Made by a program: the position numbers and the translations under genes. 64,000 bases of DNA from an uncultured Poribacteria bacterium (GTDB lineage Bacteria; Poribacteria; WGA-4E; PCPOR2b): NCBI GenBank assembly GCA_958296125.1, contig OY282444.1, forward strand, positions 558,001 to 622,000, written 5' to 3'. Positions 44,883 through 54,903 of the stretch are shown here, one piece after another. The first letter of the stretch is position 1. Every line of letters begins with the position of its first letter. The notes beneath the pieces were generated by a model. It made no database searches. It saw nothing but the letters and a program-made list of their open reading frames with translations, and had not been told where the DNA came from.

Positions 44883-45043
44883 TAGCTCTTCTCATCCCCT
44901 ACATGGGGAGAAGCAGCTCCTTTCTTGGCCCCCCGTAAACAGGGGAAACTATCGGGGAAATCCCGCCCCTTACCTTATAGCCAGAGCTAAAACTACATTG
45001 GTTCAATCTGTCAAATGTCAACAGAACCTAGCTTTGAGAGCTG

Positions 45044-45358
45044 TCAATAATCCACACGAACGAGAATCCCATCGCCTTCGACCTTGACTTCATAACATTC
45101 AACCGCTTCGATCGCCGGCATACACAGAGCTGCGCCGGTGCGAACGTTGAAGCGTGCTCCGTGTCGCGGGCATTCGATTTCGTCGCCTTCGAGTTCACCT
45201 TCAGCGAGGGGCCCTCCATCGTGGGTACAGACATCTTCAATAGCGAAAAAATTGCCAGCCACGTTGAATAGTGCAACGGGTATGTCGTCCACTTCAACCA
45301 GTTTTTTCCCCCCTGGTGGCAGTTCGCTGACTTTTGCGACCAAGAAAAACTCGCTCAT
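45044..45358 (-). CDS. Rieske-type ferredoxin
   Basis: 104 residues from ATG 45358, whose first 4 bases overlap the sufU stop. Cluster ligands C44-X-H46 (CTHDGGPL) and C63-X2-H66 (CPRHGARF) are those of Rieske [2Fe-2S] ferredoxins. Probably gives electrons to assembly or a linked oxygenase. Being between sufU and sufT it is part of the operon. Confidence 0.93.
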   Translation of the reverse strand: MSEFFLVAKVSELPPGGKKLVEVDDIPVALFNVAGNFFAIEDVCTHDGGPLAEGELEGDEIECPRHGARFNVRTGAALCMPAIEAVECYEVKVEGDGILVRVDY

Positions 45359-45753
45359 TTGGTCTCCTCGTCTTCCTCTCCGGGCCAACCCTTGAGCCCA
45401 TAAGCCCCTGCTTTTAGCACTTTCAATGCTAACAGCCCACATTTCAGACGTACGGGACCTAGGGGAATACCAAGCATCTCCAAAATATCATCTTTGCTTA
45501 GTCTTTTGACCTCATCCAAACGTTGTCCTTTAATCTCTTCCGTCAGCATTGAAGCGGCTGCTTGACTGATAGTACAACCGTGACCACAGAATCGAAGGTC
45601 GGTTATAACACCGTCCTCAACCTTGAGATCCATACGAATCTGATCTCCGCACAGCGGATTGTCCTCCTCATAAGAGATGTCAGGATTCTCAAGTGTCCCA
45701 TAATTACTTGGGCTTTCGTAATGATCGAGAATGTCCTCTTCGTAGATGTTCAT
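45355..45753 (-). CDS. sufU: SufU-type sulfur carrier/scaffold
   Basis: 132 residues. C35 (NPLCGDQI with D37), C60 (GHGCTISQAAASML) and C105 (RLKCGLLAL) are the three cysteines of the family. Accepts sulfur from SufS. The C-terminal tail GWPGEEDEETK is longer than Bacillus SufU. Start overlaps sufS by 4 bases. Confidence 0.95.
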   Translation of the reverse strand: MNIYEEDILDHYESPSNYGTLENPDISYEEDNPLCGDQIRMDLKVEDGVITDLRFCGHGCTISQAAASMLTEEIKGQRLDEVKRLSKDDILEMLGIPLGPVRLKCGLLALKVLKAGAYGLKGWPGEEDEETK

Positions 45754-47018
45754 CGTCGTCTCCGCGTCAGGATACGCTGAGCTTTCAGCAATCCTTCAGA
45801 CAGGCTATCAATCTCTTCAAGTTTGTTATAAAGATAGAAACTTGCGCGGACTGTAGCGATAACCCCAAATTTCTGCATGAGCGGTTGTGCACAGTGATGC
45901 CCGGCTCGGACTGCAACCCCAACTGTATCTAAAATGCCTGCTATGTCGTGGGGGTGGATACCCTCCAAGTTAAATGTGATAGCCCCCGTTTTTTGCCGGG
46001 GCTTGGGGCCATAGATAGTGATGCCCTCAATTTCGCTGAGTTTCTGGTGTGCATATTCGAGGAGCTCGTGTTCATGCACAAAGATTGCTTCCAGTCCAAC
46101 TTTGTTGAGATAGTCCACGGCAGCAGCGAGCCCAATCGCTTCCGCGATGGCCGGTGTCCCTGCCTCAAATTTGGCGGGCACATCGGCGTAAGTCGAGCTC
46201 TCGCGCTGGACAGATCGGATCATCGAACCCCCGCCCAAAAATGGTGGCATCTCCTCTAAGAGGTCTGACTTGCCGTATAGGACACCGATGCCGGTGGGCC
46301 CGCACATTTTGTGTCCTGAAAAAGCGAGAAAATCGCAATCTAGCCCCTGCACATCCACGTCGAAATGCGGCACACTCTGTGCGCCATCAATCAGCACTTT
46401 CGCACCGACAGCGTGAGCAGCGGCTGCAAGTTGCTGTACAGGATTGATAGTGCCGAGGACGTTGGAAACGTGCGTCATTGCAATTAATTTGGTGCGATCT
46501 GTCAGCAACCTCTCCAACCCATCAAGCTGCAACACCCCTTCGTCGGTAATTTCAATAAACCGCACCTTCGCCCCGGTTCGTTGGGATAGCAACTGCCACG
46601 GCAGGAGGTTACTGTGGTGTTCCATTACCGTGACCAGGATTTCATCGCCTTCTCGGAGATTGGCACTCCCCCAACTATAGGCAACCAAGTTGATCGATTC
46701 GGTGGTGTTTCGTGTAAAGACAATCTGGCTTGAACGACGAGCGTTGATGAGACGGCCGATCCGCTGTCGCGCTTCCTCATATTTGGCGGTTGCTTCCTCA
46801 GAGATGCGGTAAATACCCCGATGGATATTTGAGTTATAGGTCCGGTAATACCCATCCATCGCCTCAATTACACAATCTGGCGTTTGGGAGGTCGCGGCAC
46901 TATCCAGATAGATTAGCGGCAGATCATTTTCCTGCTTTAGAATGGAAAAATCGTTGCGGATAGCTTCGACATCAAACTCATTGAGCGTGGGTGCGTTATT
47001 CATGGGGTGAGCGTACAT
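45750..47018 (-). CDS. sufS: cysteine desulfurase
   Basis: 422 residues, class II group. PLP lysine in LAFSGHKMCGPTGIGVLYG (about 235) and catalytic cysteine in RAGHHCAQPLM (about 374), RAGHHC being typical of SufS. MEHHSNLLPWQLLSQR also fits. Takes sulfur from cysteine. Start may be either this ATG or MNNAPTL five codons later. A copy of the 22-bp repeat lies just upstream. Confidence 0.96.
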   Translation of the reverse strand: MYAHPMNNAPTLNEFDVEAIRNDFSILKQENDLPLIYLDSAATSQTPDCVIEAMDGYYRTYNSNIHRGIYRISEEATAKYEEARQRIGRLINARRSSQIVFTRNTTESINLVAYSWGSANLREGDEILVTVMEHHSNLLPWQLLSQRTGAKVRFIEITDEGVLQLDGLERLLTDRTKLIAMTHVSNVLGTINPVQQLAAAAHAVGAKVLIDGAQSVPHFDVDVQGLDCDFLAFSGHKMCGPTGIGVLYGKSDLLEEMPPFLGGGSMIRSVQRESSTYADVPAKFEAGTPAIAEAIGLAAAVDYLNKVGLEAIFVHEHELLEYAHQKLSEIEGITIYGPKPRQKTGAITFNLEGIHPHDIAGILDTVGVAVRAGHHCAQPLMQKFGVIATVRASFYLYNKLEEIDSLSEGLLKAQRILTRRRR

Positions 47019-47083
47019 TGGGAGTCCAATTCAAATCAGGATTTAAGGATTAGCAGGTTGATATTTTTGAATCTTGATGTTTG

Positions 47084-47105
47084 CTCATGTTAAGAAATCG
47101 TGCAA
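47084..47105 (-). repeat. 22-bp dispersed repeat, copy 3
   Basis: Exact consensus in reverse orientation, between the glutaredoxin-like and sufS genes. A few bases on there is an AGAAGATTGGAAG purine-rich run. Confidence 0.8.
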
Positions 47106-47261
47106 CAGAAATCGTAAGAAGATTGGAAGGTTGGAAGAGTGGAGGATTAAAGGGTTGAAAGATTGTCACACCCCCATTCTTCCACCTTCCTCTTTTTGGT
47201 TTATCTTCGTATTTTGCACTTTACTGTTTACATGAGCCCTGACGTTATCCTATCCATCCTG

Positions 47262-47648
47262 TTAATCTTGAGATTTAGAAAATAGGTTGCTTGCCCAGTT
47301 TGTTAATCTTCCACCTGAGAACGAGACATCAACTGTCGTATCGCCGTGATCATCACAAGCTTGATCCGTCGGCACATCAGTCTCCGCATCACTGAGTTGA
47401 ACATAGCCTTTTTCGAGGAGGTATGTTTCAACTTCGTCGCCGCTGACATCAGCGATAATCTCGTCATTGATTTCGATCGTTGGCTGAAGTGGCTGACCAC
47501 TCTTCTCGACCATTTCACGATAGTTATCTGCGTTGTTAATAATGTCTCGATCGTCGTATTCTAACCCATATTTCTGGAAGATTGCGCGGACACCATTACT
47601 CCAACCGCAAACAGGTTTCATATAAGCGGTGATTTTTGGCTGACTCAT
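47262..47648 (-). CDS. monothiol glutaredoxin-like protein
   Basis: 128 residues. Active-site C14-G-W-S17 in place of CPYC, with TIEINDEIIADVSGDEVETYL as the glutathione-binding end. C-X-X-S glutaredoxins carry or deliver Fe-S clusters. The last 35 residues (ACDDHGDTTVDVSFSGGRLTN) are an extra tail. Located between sufD and sufS, consistent with a cluster-transfer role. Confidence 0.85.
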   Translation of the reverse strand: MSQPKITAYMKPVCGWSNGVRAIFQKYGLEYDDRDIINNADNYREMVEKSGQPLQPTIEINDEIIADVSGDEVETYLLEKGYVQLSDAETDVPTDQACDDHGDTTVDVSFSGGRLTNWASNLFSKSQD

Positions 47649-47748
47649 TTTGGGTTCCTTTCAATTTTGAAAAGTGTGAAGTGTCTCCGAAGGGTTCGGA
47701 GGATTAAATATAGCGGACTGGATACAGTCTATTCGCCGCTGTTAATGG

Positions 47749-49158
47749 TTACATCGCCAATTTATAATCGATCGACTGTCGAAGTTGCGCTCGAACCGAT
47801 TCTAACGAAATCCTTTGCATCACAGGTTCAAAAAAGCCGTCAACAATCAACCGTTCAGCTACGTCGTGAGACAAGCCACGACTCATGAGATAAAATACCT
47901 GATCTTTATCGATGGGCCCTGCGGTCGCACCGTGTGTACAACGAATCCCCTGACTGGCTAAAATTTCTAGTCCGGGCAAGGGGTCTGCTCGGGCATGGTC
48001 ACTTAACATCAGGTTATCGTTTTTTTGATAGGCATCGGTATGTTGACCACCGGGGTGAACATGGATCATACCCGCCCATACACTCCGCGAGCGATCCTTG
48101 AGGACAGTTCGATAGAGCAGATCGCTTGTTGTGTGAGGTGCCTGATGGTCTTGATAGGTATGAATATCGAGGTGCTGGCGGGCGTGGGTAAAGGTCAATC
48201 CGAGCATCTCGGCATGACTTCCCGTTTTCTCCAACACCGAAACCTGATTGAGTTTGCTCACGCGACTCCCTAGGGCACTCGAAACCCAACGCAACTGCGC
48301 GTCTCTCCCAACAATTGCCCGTTGTGTCGAAAAATTCCAGACCCGGAGATTCCACCTTTGTACCCCAACGTAGTTTACATGGGCGTTGTCCGCGACAAAA
48401 ATTTCGACGGCACCACAGTGTAACCCAGGCGCAGCCGCATCTGTCGAAAGGTGTTCCTCCAAAACGGTGACTTGGCTACCGGCATCGGCAATAATCAGTG
48501 TGTGTGACAGATCTGCCCGCCCCGCTTCAGCTAATGCGACAAACACGCGCAACGGGACTTCAAGGATAACGCCTTTGGGAATATGTAACAGATAACCGCC
48601 CTGCCAAAATGCGCCGTGGAGGGCATCGAACTTGTTCCAATCAACCGGAACAGCTTTGGTCATAAAATAGGATTTGACCAACTCAGGACGCTCTTTCAAC
48701 GCGGTATTCATATCCGCAAAGTAGACACCTTTACGTTCCAGATCTTCCGACAACACGACATTGCGAGCGATACCATCTTGCTGAACTATCTGCCCCGGCT
48801 CCCCATTCAACGACCCTAATCGATCTGTTAGCGTATCGGTCAGCGGGGCATGTTCAGCGGATTCGGAAGGCGAAAGCGCGATCGGATGATACCGATGCAG
48901 CTTGAAGGGACGCAGGTCTGTGCGCCGCCAATAGTCCTGTACGTGCATATCCGTTGTCCGCTTCCACGTATCCTCATTGGGGGTCTTGGGGATTGGCAAC
49001 CGATCGTAAACACCATAAGCTGCCAACCGCCGCTCACGCATCCAACGGGGTTCGTCTTGCGTTTTGGATATGTGCTCTACAAATTCTCGTGAAAAATCCC
49101 CCGCGTGAACTTCATAAGCGGGATTGTGATTTAACTCTGAAGGCAATTCACTCTCCAT
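47749..49158 (-). CDS. sufD: SufD Fe-S scaffold subunit
   Basis: 469 residues. C-terminal beta-helix of the SufBD family: HVNYVGVQRWNLRVWNFSTQRAIVGRDAQLRWV and HTDAYQKNDNLMLSDHARADPLPGLEILASQ, then [26 protein letters not shown]. Paired with SufB and SufC as the assembly scaffold. Confidence 0.95.
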   Translation of the reverse strand: MESELPSELNHNPAYEVHAGDFSREFVEHISKTQDEPRWMRERRLAAYGVYDRLPIPKTPNEDTWKRTTDMHVQDYWRRTDLRPFKLHRYHPIALSPSESAEHAPLTDTLTDRLGSLNGEPGQIVQQDGIARNVVLSEDLERKGVYFADMNTALKERPELVKSYFMTKAVPVDWNKFDALHGAFWQGGYLLHIPKGVILEVPLRVFVALAEAGRADLSHTLIIADAGSQVTVLEEHLSTDAAAPGLHCGAVEIFVADNAHVNYVGVQRWNLRVWNFSTQRAIVGRDAQLRWVSSALGSRVSKLNQVSVLEKTGSHAEMLGLTFTHARQHLDIHTYQDHQAPHTTSDLLYRTVLKDRSRSVWAGMIHVHPGGQHTDAYQKNDNLMLSDHARADPLPGLEILASQGIRCTHGATAGPIDKDQVFYLMSRGLSHDVAERLIVDGFFEPVMQRISLESVRAQLRQSIDYKLAM

Positions 49159-49320
49159 TTTTCTTTTGAATAATATTGTATCTACATCATTGGGTTATCG
49201 TTTGCCATAAGCCAAAAGGGCGAAACCCCTGCGTATGATTCGTCTCAAGTTGAATTTCGTCAAGGGTGACTGTTGCCCTGCCATTTCCTCAAAATTAGTG
49301 AACTCTCTAGTCGTCCCTCT

Positions 49321-50742
49321 CTATCCCACCGAACCTTCCATCTGAAGCTGGATCAATCGGTTCATTTCGACCGCGTACTCCATCGGGAGTTCTTTCACAA
49401 GCGGCTCAATGAATCCGTTGACGATCATCGTTGAGGCTTCCTCTTCGGACAGCCCACGGCTCATCAGATAAAAGAGCTGTTCCTCGCCAATCTTGCTGAC
49501 ACGTGCTTCGTGACCGACGTTCACATCGTCTGCGTCAATTTGGATAACCGGGTAGGTGTCGGACCGTGATTCTTCATCGAGGATTAGGGCATCACATTCG
49601 ACGTTGGATTTACACCCTTTCGCACCATTGAGCACTTTGAGCTCACCACGGTAGCTGGAGCGTCCCCCATCCTTGCTAATCGATTTGGAGGTGATACGCG
49701 AACTGGTGTTCGGTGCACAATGAATGACCTTACCGCCAGCATCCTGATGTTGTCCTTTGGTTGCGAACGCGATTGAGAGGATTTCCCCGTGGGCCCCCGG
49801 CTCCATCATGTAAATGCTTGGGTACTTCATCGTGAGCTTTGAACCCAAGTTACCGTCAATCCATTCCATGTGGGCATCTTCGTAAGCTGTCGATCGTTTG
49901 GTTACGAGATTATATACGTTATTCGCCCAGTTCTGGATGGTGGTGTAACGCACACGCGACCCCTTCTTGCAGATAATCTCGACAACAGCACTGTGCAACG
50001 ATTCACTGGAAAAGGTTGGAGCCGTGCAGCCTTCCACATAATGCACCTCTGCCCCTTCGTCGGCAATAATCAACGTCCGCTCAAACTGCCCCATGTTTTC
50101 GCTGTTGATACGGAAGTACGCTTGCAGCGGGTAATCGACTTTTACGCCGGGCGGGACATAGATAAAAGAGCCCCCCGACCAGACCGCTGAGTTGAGCGCG
50201 GCAAGTTTGTTATCCGCTGACGGAATCACTGTGCCGAAATACTCCTTGACCAGATCCGGATATTCACGAATGGCTGTATCGGTATCGACGAAGATAACGC
50301 CAATCTTCTCCAACTCTTCTTCGATGTTATGATAGACAACTTCCGAATCGTATTGGGCACCAACGCCGGCGAGGAATTTTCGCTCCGCTTCCGGGATGCC
50401 GAGTCGATCAAAGGTTTTCTTGATGTCGTCGGGGACCTCGTCCCAACTTCTCTCGACCCGGTCAGAGGCTTTGACATAGTAGTAGATGTCATCGTAGTCG
50501 AGGCCAGAGAGGTCGCCGCCCCATTTCAGATCCGGCTTCTGCTTGAAGATTTCATAGGCTTTCAGCCGGTATTGGCGCATCCAATCGGGTTCGCCTTTGA
50601 CATCACATATCTGGTTGATGATTTCAGTATCCAAGCCCTTTCGCGATTTGAAGACAGGCTTCACATCATCGTGAAATCCGTATTTGTATTCGCTGCTGAC
50701 ACCGAGGTCTACTGCCTCTTGCTGCTTTTGTAGTTCAGCCAT
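49321..50742 (-). CDS. sufB: SufB Fe-S scaffold subunit
   Basis: 473 residues. [57 protein letters not shown] and the [42 protein letters not shown]-like segment (here DGGRSSYRG) are diagnostic. Also [23 protein letters not shown]. Longer than SufD by its N-terminal helical region. Confidence 0.97.
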   Translation of the reverse strand: MAELQKQQEAVDLGVSSEYKYGFHDDVKPVFKSRKGLDTEIINQICDVKGEPDWMRQYRLKAYEIFKQKPDLKWGGDLSGLDYDDIYYYVKASDRVERSWDEVPDDIKKTFDRLGIPEAERKFLAGVGAQYDSEVVYHNIEEELEKIGVIFVDTDTAIREYPDLVKEYFGTVIPSADNKLAALNSAVWSGGSFIYVPPGVKVDYPLQAYFRINSENMGQFERTLIIADEGAEVHYVEGCTAPTFSSESLHSAVVEIICKKGSRVRYTTIQNWANNVYNLVTKRSTAYEDAHMEWIDGNLGSKLTMKYPSIYMMEPGAHGEILSIAFATKGQHQDAGGKVIHCAPNTSSRITSKSISKDGGRSSYRGELKVLNGAKGCKSNVECDALILDEESRSDTYPVIQIDADDVNVGHEARVSKIGEEQLFYLMSRGLSEEEASTMIVNGFIEPLVKELPMEYAVEMNRLIQLQMEGSVG

Positions 50743-50784
50743 TTTCCGTATTTCCTTTCCGTTTTCGGTAAATCTATTTTGTTT

Positions 50785-51615
50785 TTATACCCTTAAAGAA
50801 GCCAACGGCTCTTCAGCTTCAGTCTCAACAACAGTCTCTGTAAGACCGTGTGCCTCACGAATTGGATCGTAGCCTTTATTTTCCAGCAGTTCAGCGAGTT
50901 CCCACCCTCCAGATTCGACCACTTTTCCGTCGAGCAGAATGTGTATGAACTGTGGACGGATGTAGTTGAGCAGGCGCGGGTAGTGTGTGATAATAAGTAC
51001 CCCGAGGTTTGGGCCAATCAATTGATTGACGCTTTCGCCAACGATACGCACTGCGTCAATATCCAACCCCGAATCGGTTTCGTCAAGGATGGCAATCTTG
51101 GGTTCAAGCATCGCCAACTGCAAAACCTCGGCTCTTTTCTTCTCGCCCCCGGAGAACCCGTCGTTGAGGTAGCGCCGCGCAAAAGATTCATCAACCCCCA
51201 ACTGTTTCATCTTTGCACGCAATTCTCGCCGAAACTGCCGCATCGGGAGGAGCTCGGTTGTTTCCGACCCGTTTGAATTTTCAACACGCACGGCACTCAC
51301 CGCCATGCGGAGGAAGTTCGCCATGCTGACACCGGGGATTGCAGTTGGGTATTGAAACGCAAGGAAAAGCCCTAGCTTTGCGCGTTCGTTCGGCTCCAGT
51401 TCAAGGATATCCACCCCGCCTATAGTGACTTCTCCAGAATCAATAGTATAGAACGGATTCCCCATCAGTGCGTTGGCAAGGGTGCTTTTGCCGGATCCAT
51501 TCGGTCCCATAAGTGCGTGGATTTCACCCTGTTTGACACTCAGATTTAAGCCTTTGATAATAGGTTGTTCCTCGACACTAACGTGTAAATCTTTGATGAC
51601 TAATTCGGTGCTCAT
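50785..51615 (-). CDS. sufC: SufC ATPase
   Basis: 276 residues. Walker A GPNGSGKST at 37-45, signature FSGGEKKRAEVLQ, Walker B and D loop AILDETDSGLDID. C-terminal extension after about 250 (EAHGLTETVVETEAEEPLASL) is slightly longer than usual. Drives the SufBCD scaffold. Confidence 0.97.
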   Translation of the reverse strand: MSTELVIKDLHVSVEEQPIIKGLNLSVKQGEIHALMGPNGSGKSTLANALMGNPFYTIDSGEVTIGGVDILELEPNERAKLGLFLAFQYPTAIPGVSMANFLRMAVSAVRVENSNGSETTELLPMRQFRRELRAKMKQLGVDESFARRYLNDGFSGGEKKRAEVLQLAMLEPKIAILDETDSGLDIDAVRIVGESVNQLIGPNLGVLIITHYPRLLNYIRPQFIHILLDGKVVESGGWELAELLENKGYDPIREAHGLTETVVETEAEEPLASLRV

Positions 51616-51662
51616 TGCCTCTTATTCAACTCCTTCTGTATATTATGTGATGTGCAACGGCC

Positions 51663-52661
51663 CTAGCCACCAATCATAGACATGTTTCGTTTCGGTTTGA
51701 CAAAGTTCGCTGCATTAATCTGGTGTCCCGGTTCTTTCTGCTTCACCGCTTCAATAATAAGGTTCCCGATAGTTTCGTCGGAGGCACCCGCGCGCAGCGG
51801 GGTCAATAGATCGGTTTCTGTAATAGAAAACAGACATGTTCGCAACTGACCGTCGGCGGTGAGACGAACTCGGTTACACTGTTCACAAAACGGTTCGGTC
51901 ACGGAAGAGATAAACCCAACATCCCCCTTACCGTCTGTAAATCGATAACATTTTGCCGGATCGTGTTTCGCATCGCCGTTCATTTCAACTGGATTCAGGG
52001 GATAGACCGCATCAATTTTATCGATAATCTCCGTCCCCGGAATAAACATATTCCGTCCCCAGATGTCATCCGCATCTAAGGGCATAAATTCGATGAACCG
52101 GAGTTGGTAAGAATTGTCACGGGCAAATTTTGCAAGGTCAACGATCTCATCGTCGGTGAACCCTTTCATTGCCACCGCATTCACTTTGATTGGATCAAAC
52201 CCACAACGTTGCGCCTCTTGCAGCCCCGCCAACACTCTAGAAAGCACCTTGCGGCGCGTCATTTGCTCAAATTTGGCTTCATCCAACGTATCGAGGCTGA
52301 CATTGATTCGGCGAAGCCCGGCATCGTAGAGGGCTTTTGCCTGTTTGATTAAACCGATGCCGTTTGTCGTCAAGCTGATGTCTTTCAGTCCTTTGAGCTC
52401 TCGGAGCTGCTTGATGAGCTCTGGAATACCCCGACGGACTAACGGTTCCCCTCCTGTAAGTCGGACCTTATTGATTCCTAAATCGACGAAGATACGAGCG
52501 AGGTGAACAATTTCGTCAAACGTCATGATAGCGTCATCTTCCATGAACTGCATGTCCTCCGGCATACAGTAGATGCAGCGGAAGTTGCACTGGTCAGTCA
52601 CAGAGATGCGCAGGTTGGTATGATTTCGATTGAAGCTGTCAATGAGTCGTGTGTTCGTCAT
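51663..52661 (-). CDS. moaA: GTP 3',8-cyclase
   Basis: ATG at 52661 (MTNTRLIDSFNRNHTNLRIS); an upstream in-frame GTG is less likely. Radical-SAM cysteines C25, C29 and C32 (CNFRCIYC), second cluster CEQCNRVRLTADGQLRTC, and the C-terminal GG tail that enters the active site. Converts GTP to the precursor of molybdopterin. It sits upstream of sufC on the same strand with a 47-bp gap, so its promoter may also serve the suf genes. No other moa genes are in the window. Confidence 0.96.
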   Translation of the reverse strand: MTNTRLIDSFNRNHTNLRISVTDQCNFRCIYCMPEDMQFMEDDAIMTFDEIVHLARIFVDLGINKVRLTGGEPLVRRGIPELIKQLRELKGLKDISLTTNGIGLIKQAKALYDAGLRRINVSLDTLDEAKFEQMTRRKVLSRVLAGLQEAQRCGFDPIKVNAVAMKGFTDDEIVDLAKFARDNSYQLRFIEFMPLDADDIWGRNMFIPGTEIIDKIDAVYPLNPVEMNGDAKHDPAKCYRFTDGKGDVGFISSVTEPFCEQCNRVRLTADGQLRTCLFSITETDLLTPLRAGASDETIGNLIIEAVKQKEPGHQINAANFVKPKRNMSMIGG

Positions 52662-52719
52662 TTTGTGGGTAGGCACACAGGGTTAATCAGTTGGGTTAAA
52701 GTTTTGATGCCGGGCGTTT

Positions 52720-52748
52720 ATAATAACACAAGCGACGCAGTTTTGCAA
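52720..52748 (-). promoter_or_regulatory. predicted sigma-70-type promoter for moaA-suf
   Basis: On the minus strand TTGCAA (52743-52748), a 17-base spacer and TATTAT (52720-52725). That puts transcription start near 52713, about 50 bases before the moaA ATG. Confidence 0.6.
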
Positions 52749-52937
52749 ATCTTTTTATAGGTTTTTTATGTTTTTTATGTAAAATACCATAAAAAATAAG
52801 ATTCATGTCATAAGAAAGTGCAAAACACTAGGAGCGTAAAACGTGATGCGTGAAACGTGAAAATAACAATTTGTTCATTAGTTCATTGGTGCCCGACTTA
52901 CGGAGCTTATGGGAAAAGAAGGTGGAAAACGCTAAGA

Positions 52938-52968
52938 GAAACCGAATTTTTGGCAAAAACTCGGTTTC
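52938..52968. repeat. hairpin inside composite repeat
   Basis: GAAACCGA (52938-52945) / TCGGTTTC (52961-52968) with an inner TTTTT/AAAAA stem around GGC; there is no T-run behind it. Confidence 0.7.
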
Positions 52969-52970
52969 TA

Positions 52971-52992
52971 TTGCACAATTTCTTAACATGAG
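52971..52992 (+). repeat. 22-bp dispersed repeat, copy 4
   Basis: One difference from the consensus (A at 52977 instead of G). Confidence 0.8.
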
Positions 52993-53043
52993 GCGTTTTT
53001 TTGTAAAAAAAGAGCTAAAGATTTTCAACTGAAAGCAATATAA

Positions 53044-53166
53044 TATATAGAGATCAGAAAATCTTGTTCACAAGAACTTGGTATCAGTGAGGGACGTGTC
53101 AGTCAACTGTCCCGCGCCTCCCTTGCGAAGTTGGGAAAGTTGTATCTGTTTAGGGTAACCAAATAA
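53044..53166 (+). pseudogene. sigma-factor region 4-like remnant
   Basis: A frame without a start codon reads SQELGISEGRVSQLSRASLA followed by KLGKLYLF and a stop at 53166. E-L-G-I-S-E-G-R-V-S-Q-L is the helix-turn-helix pattern of sigma-70 region 4.2 (FliA/WhiG type). Nothing of regions 2-3 is present. Probably the end of a deleted gene. It might instead be a coincidental helix-turn-helix from another regulator. Confidence 0.5.
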
Positions 53167-53245
53167 TCGCTACTCTAAATGCTTCCTGTTTCCACCTCAA
53201 GATTGCCATAAGGGTAATCTTGATTAACCTAAAGGAGGATTTATC

Positions 53246-53761
53246 ATGTTGACTTCACGGCGTTTCAAAGGAACGATTATTACGATGCTCGCGGTTTTGT
53301 TAATTTGTGTGGGGGGAATTTATACCGTTCATGCCGTGCCACCAAAGTCAGGTTCCACAGTAGATGTTGCGTGGTATATATATGTGTATAATGTTGGGCT
53401 CCTGACAGATACTATGGATACTAACAGTGGGCATTACTATAAAGTGCGCAGGCGTTCCAGTAGGAATGTCTCTGGAACATGGGAGTTTGCACATAAGATA
53501 CGTGAGGGGTGGGTGCTTGGGGCAGGTGCCGTGGTCCCGGGGAAAGATGCTAGCATTGATGGTCATATTTTCCTGAATGCACGGAAGGGAACCCAGTCTA
53601 AACGGAGCTCACGGGGAACCACTTACTCCGATATGATGCCGGGTATGTATAACATTGAGGCGTACACATCGATCTCGCTCCAAGTGCCGGGAAAAGGCAA
53701 CGTGGCGCAAGCTAAGGTGACAGACCATCATAGGTTTGAGTTGGGCGGGGAGGGCCCTTAA
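53246..53761 (+). CDS. exported hypothetical protein
   Basis: Strong AAAGGAGG ribosome-binding site before ATG. Signal peptide MLTSRRFKGTIITMLAVLLI (cleaved after VHA). 171 residues, mature part beta-rich with many Ser/Arg (YYKVRRRSSRNVSGTWEF). No family recognised. Its stop is followed after one base by the first beta-propeller gene, so it heads that operon. Confidence 0.8.
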   Translation: MLTSRRFKGTIITMLAVLLICVGGIYTVHAVPPKSGSTVDVAWYIYVYNVGLLTDTMDTNSGHYYKVRRRSSRNVSGTWEFAHKIREGWVLGAGAVVPGKDASIDGHIFLNARKGTQSKRSSRGTTYSDMMPGMYNIEAYTSISLQVPGKGNVAQAKVTDHHRFELGGEGP

Positions 53762-53762
53762 A

Positions 53763-54776
53763 ATGAGAAACTACATACTGGTGGCTTGGTGGCTTGTTAG
53801 CAGTATACTGACAGGCGAGCTTGCCACGAGCACCCTTCACGCGAAAATTGTATTTTATTCCAGGCGGGATGGAAACACCGAAATCTACACGATGAGCTCC
53901 GACGGGAGCCACCAGACACGGATTACCCATGACCCCACACATGCCCTGTCTCCCGCTTGGTCTCCCAATGGGCGGCAGATTGTATTCGACAGTGAGCGGG
54001 GGAGTAAAGAAGGGCAGATCGATATCAATGTTTGGGTGATAGACGCGGACGGGAAAAACCTCCGCCAATTGACTTTCCATCCCGGCGCATGGGATGACTA
54101 TCCTTACTGGTCGCCGGACGGCACTCAGATTGCTTTTAGTAGCGATCGGCTGAGTCAGGAAGGGAAGCCGCCGAAATATGAAATGTACGTGATGGCCCCC
54201 GATGGTAGCAACATTAAGCAAGTCACAGACGTAGGATTTGCCTCGCAGGCGAGATGGTCGCCAGATGGGGAGTGGATTCTCTTTGAAGGGATTATTGACC
54301 AGGTTCGGCATATTTATGCGATACGTCCCGATGGCACGGATCTGTGGCAGGTCTCTGCACCCCTCCCGGAGAGAGCGATGTATTTGGGCGGCTGGTCACC
54401 GGATGGGAAGCGGATTGTGTATGCAGCCGCCTTCCATGCGAGAGTCACCAATGTGAAGATGATTATCGCGTCGGTCCACCCATCGAGGCGGGCGAAGGTG
54501 TTCAAGCGGGAAGTGGTCCCTTTGCCCAAAATGTCAGGGCTTGCGACCGTTAGTTTTGGAGCAGATGGGAAGTCAATACTGTTTGCGGGTCGACGCTTCG
54601 GCAACTGGGACATATACCGTTTCCGACTCGATACGCACGAACTGATACAGTTAACCGATGCGTTGCGAGGCGATATGGGGCCCCGGGAATGGAACCCACG
54701 GCTATCCGTCTCCCCCAGACGAGAAACGCTTCCACAGACTTGGGGGCGTATGAAAGCGGTGGCGTTGTCAAAATGA
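53763..54776 (+). CDS. TolB-like beta-propeller protein A1
   Basis: 337 residues from ATG 53763. Signal-like N-terminus ([20 protein letters not shown], with ATSTLHA cleavage). Repeats of the form [FL]-x-S-x-R-D-G-x-x-E-I-Y-x-M-x-x-D-G-[ST] and W-S-P-[DN]-G give about five to six blades of TolB/WD40-like propeller (PF07676 type). No other domain. TolB-like secreted propellers bind proteins or glycans. Nearly identical over most of its length to the third gene of the array (55735-56727), at the DNA level as well. Confidence 0.85.
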   Translation: MRNYILVAWWLVSSILTGELATSTLHAKIVFYSRRDGNTEIYTMSSDGSHQTRITHDPTHALSPAWSPNGRQIVFDSERGSKEGQIDINVWVIDADGKNLRQLTFHPGAWDDYPYWSPDGTQIAFSSDRLSQEGKPPKYEMYVMAPDGSNIKQVTDVGFASQARWSPDGEWILFEGIIDQVRHIYAIRPDGTDLWQVSAPLPERAMYLGGWSPDGKRIVYAAAFHARVTNVKMIIASVHPSRRAKVFKREVVPLPKMSGLATVSFGADGKSILFAGRRFGNWDIYRFRLDTHELIQLTDALRGDMGPREWNPRLSVSPRRETLPQTWGRMKAVALSK

Positions 54777-54903
54777 GGTCACTATGCGAATAGTTATGCT
54801 TGTGGTTTGCCTTTGGGCAGCCACGAGCACCCTTCACGCGAAAATTGCCTTTTATTCCAAGCGGGATGGAAACGCTGAAATCTATACAATGAACTCCGAT
54901 GGG
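53881..54903 (+). repeat. tandem-duplicated block, first copy
   Basis: Matches 55832-56854 at a constant offset of 1951 bp with about a dozen differences noted by eye. It covers the body of gene A1 and the head of gene B1. Confidence 0.85.

Larger units (their letters stand above)
52830..53043. other. composite repeat region
   Basis: A GTGAAACGTGAAA module and TTTGTTCATTAGTTCATT precede a strong hairpin (52938-52968: GAAACCGA ... TCGGTTTC with inner TTTTT/AAAAA) and copy 4 of the 22-bp repeat. The region before copy 1 (3470-3530) has the same modules without the hairpin, so the hairpin looks inserted. Confidence 0.65.
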
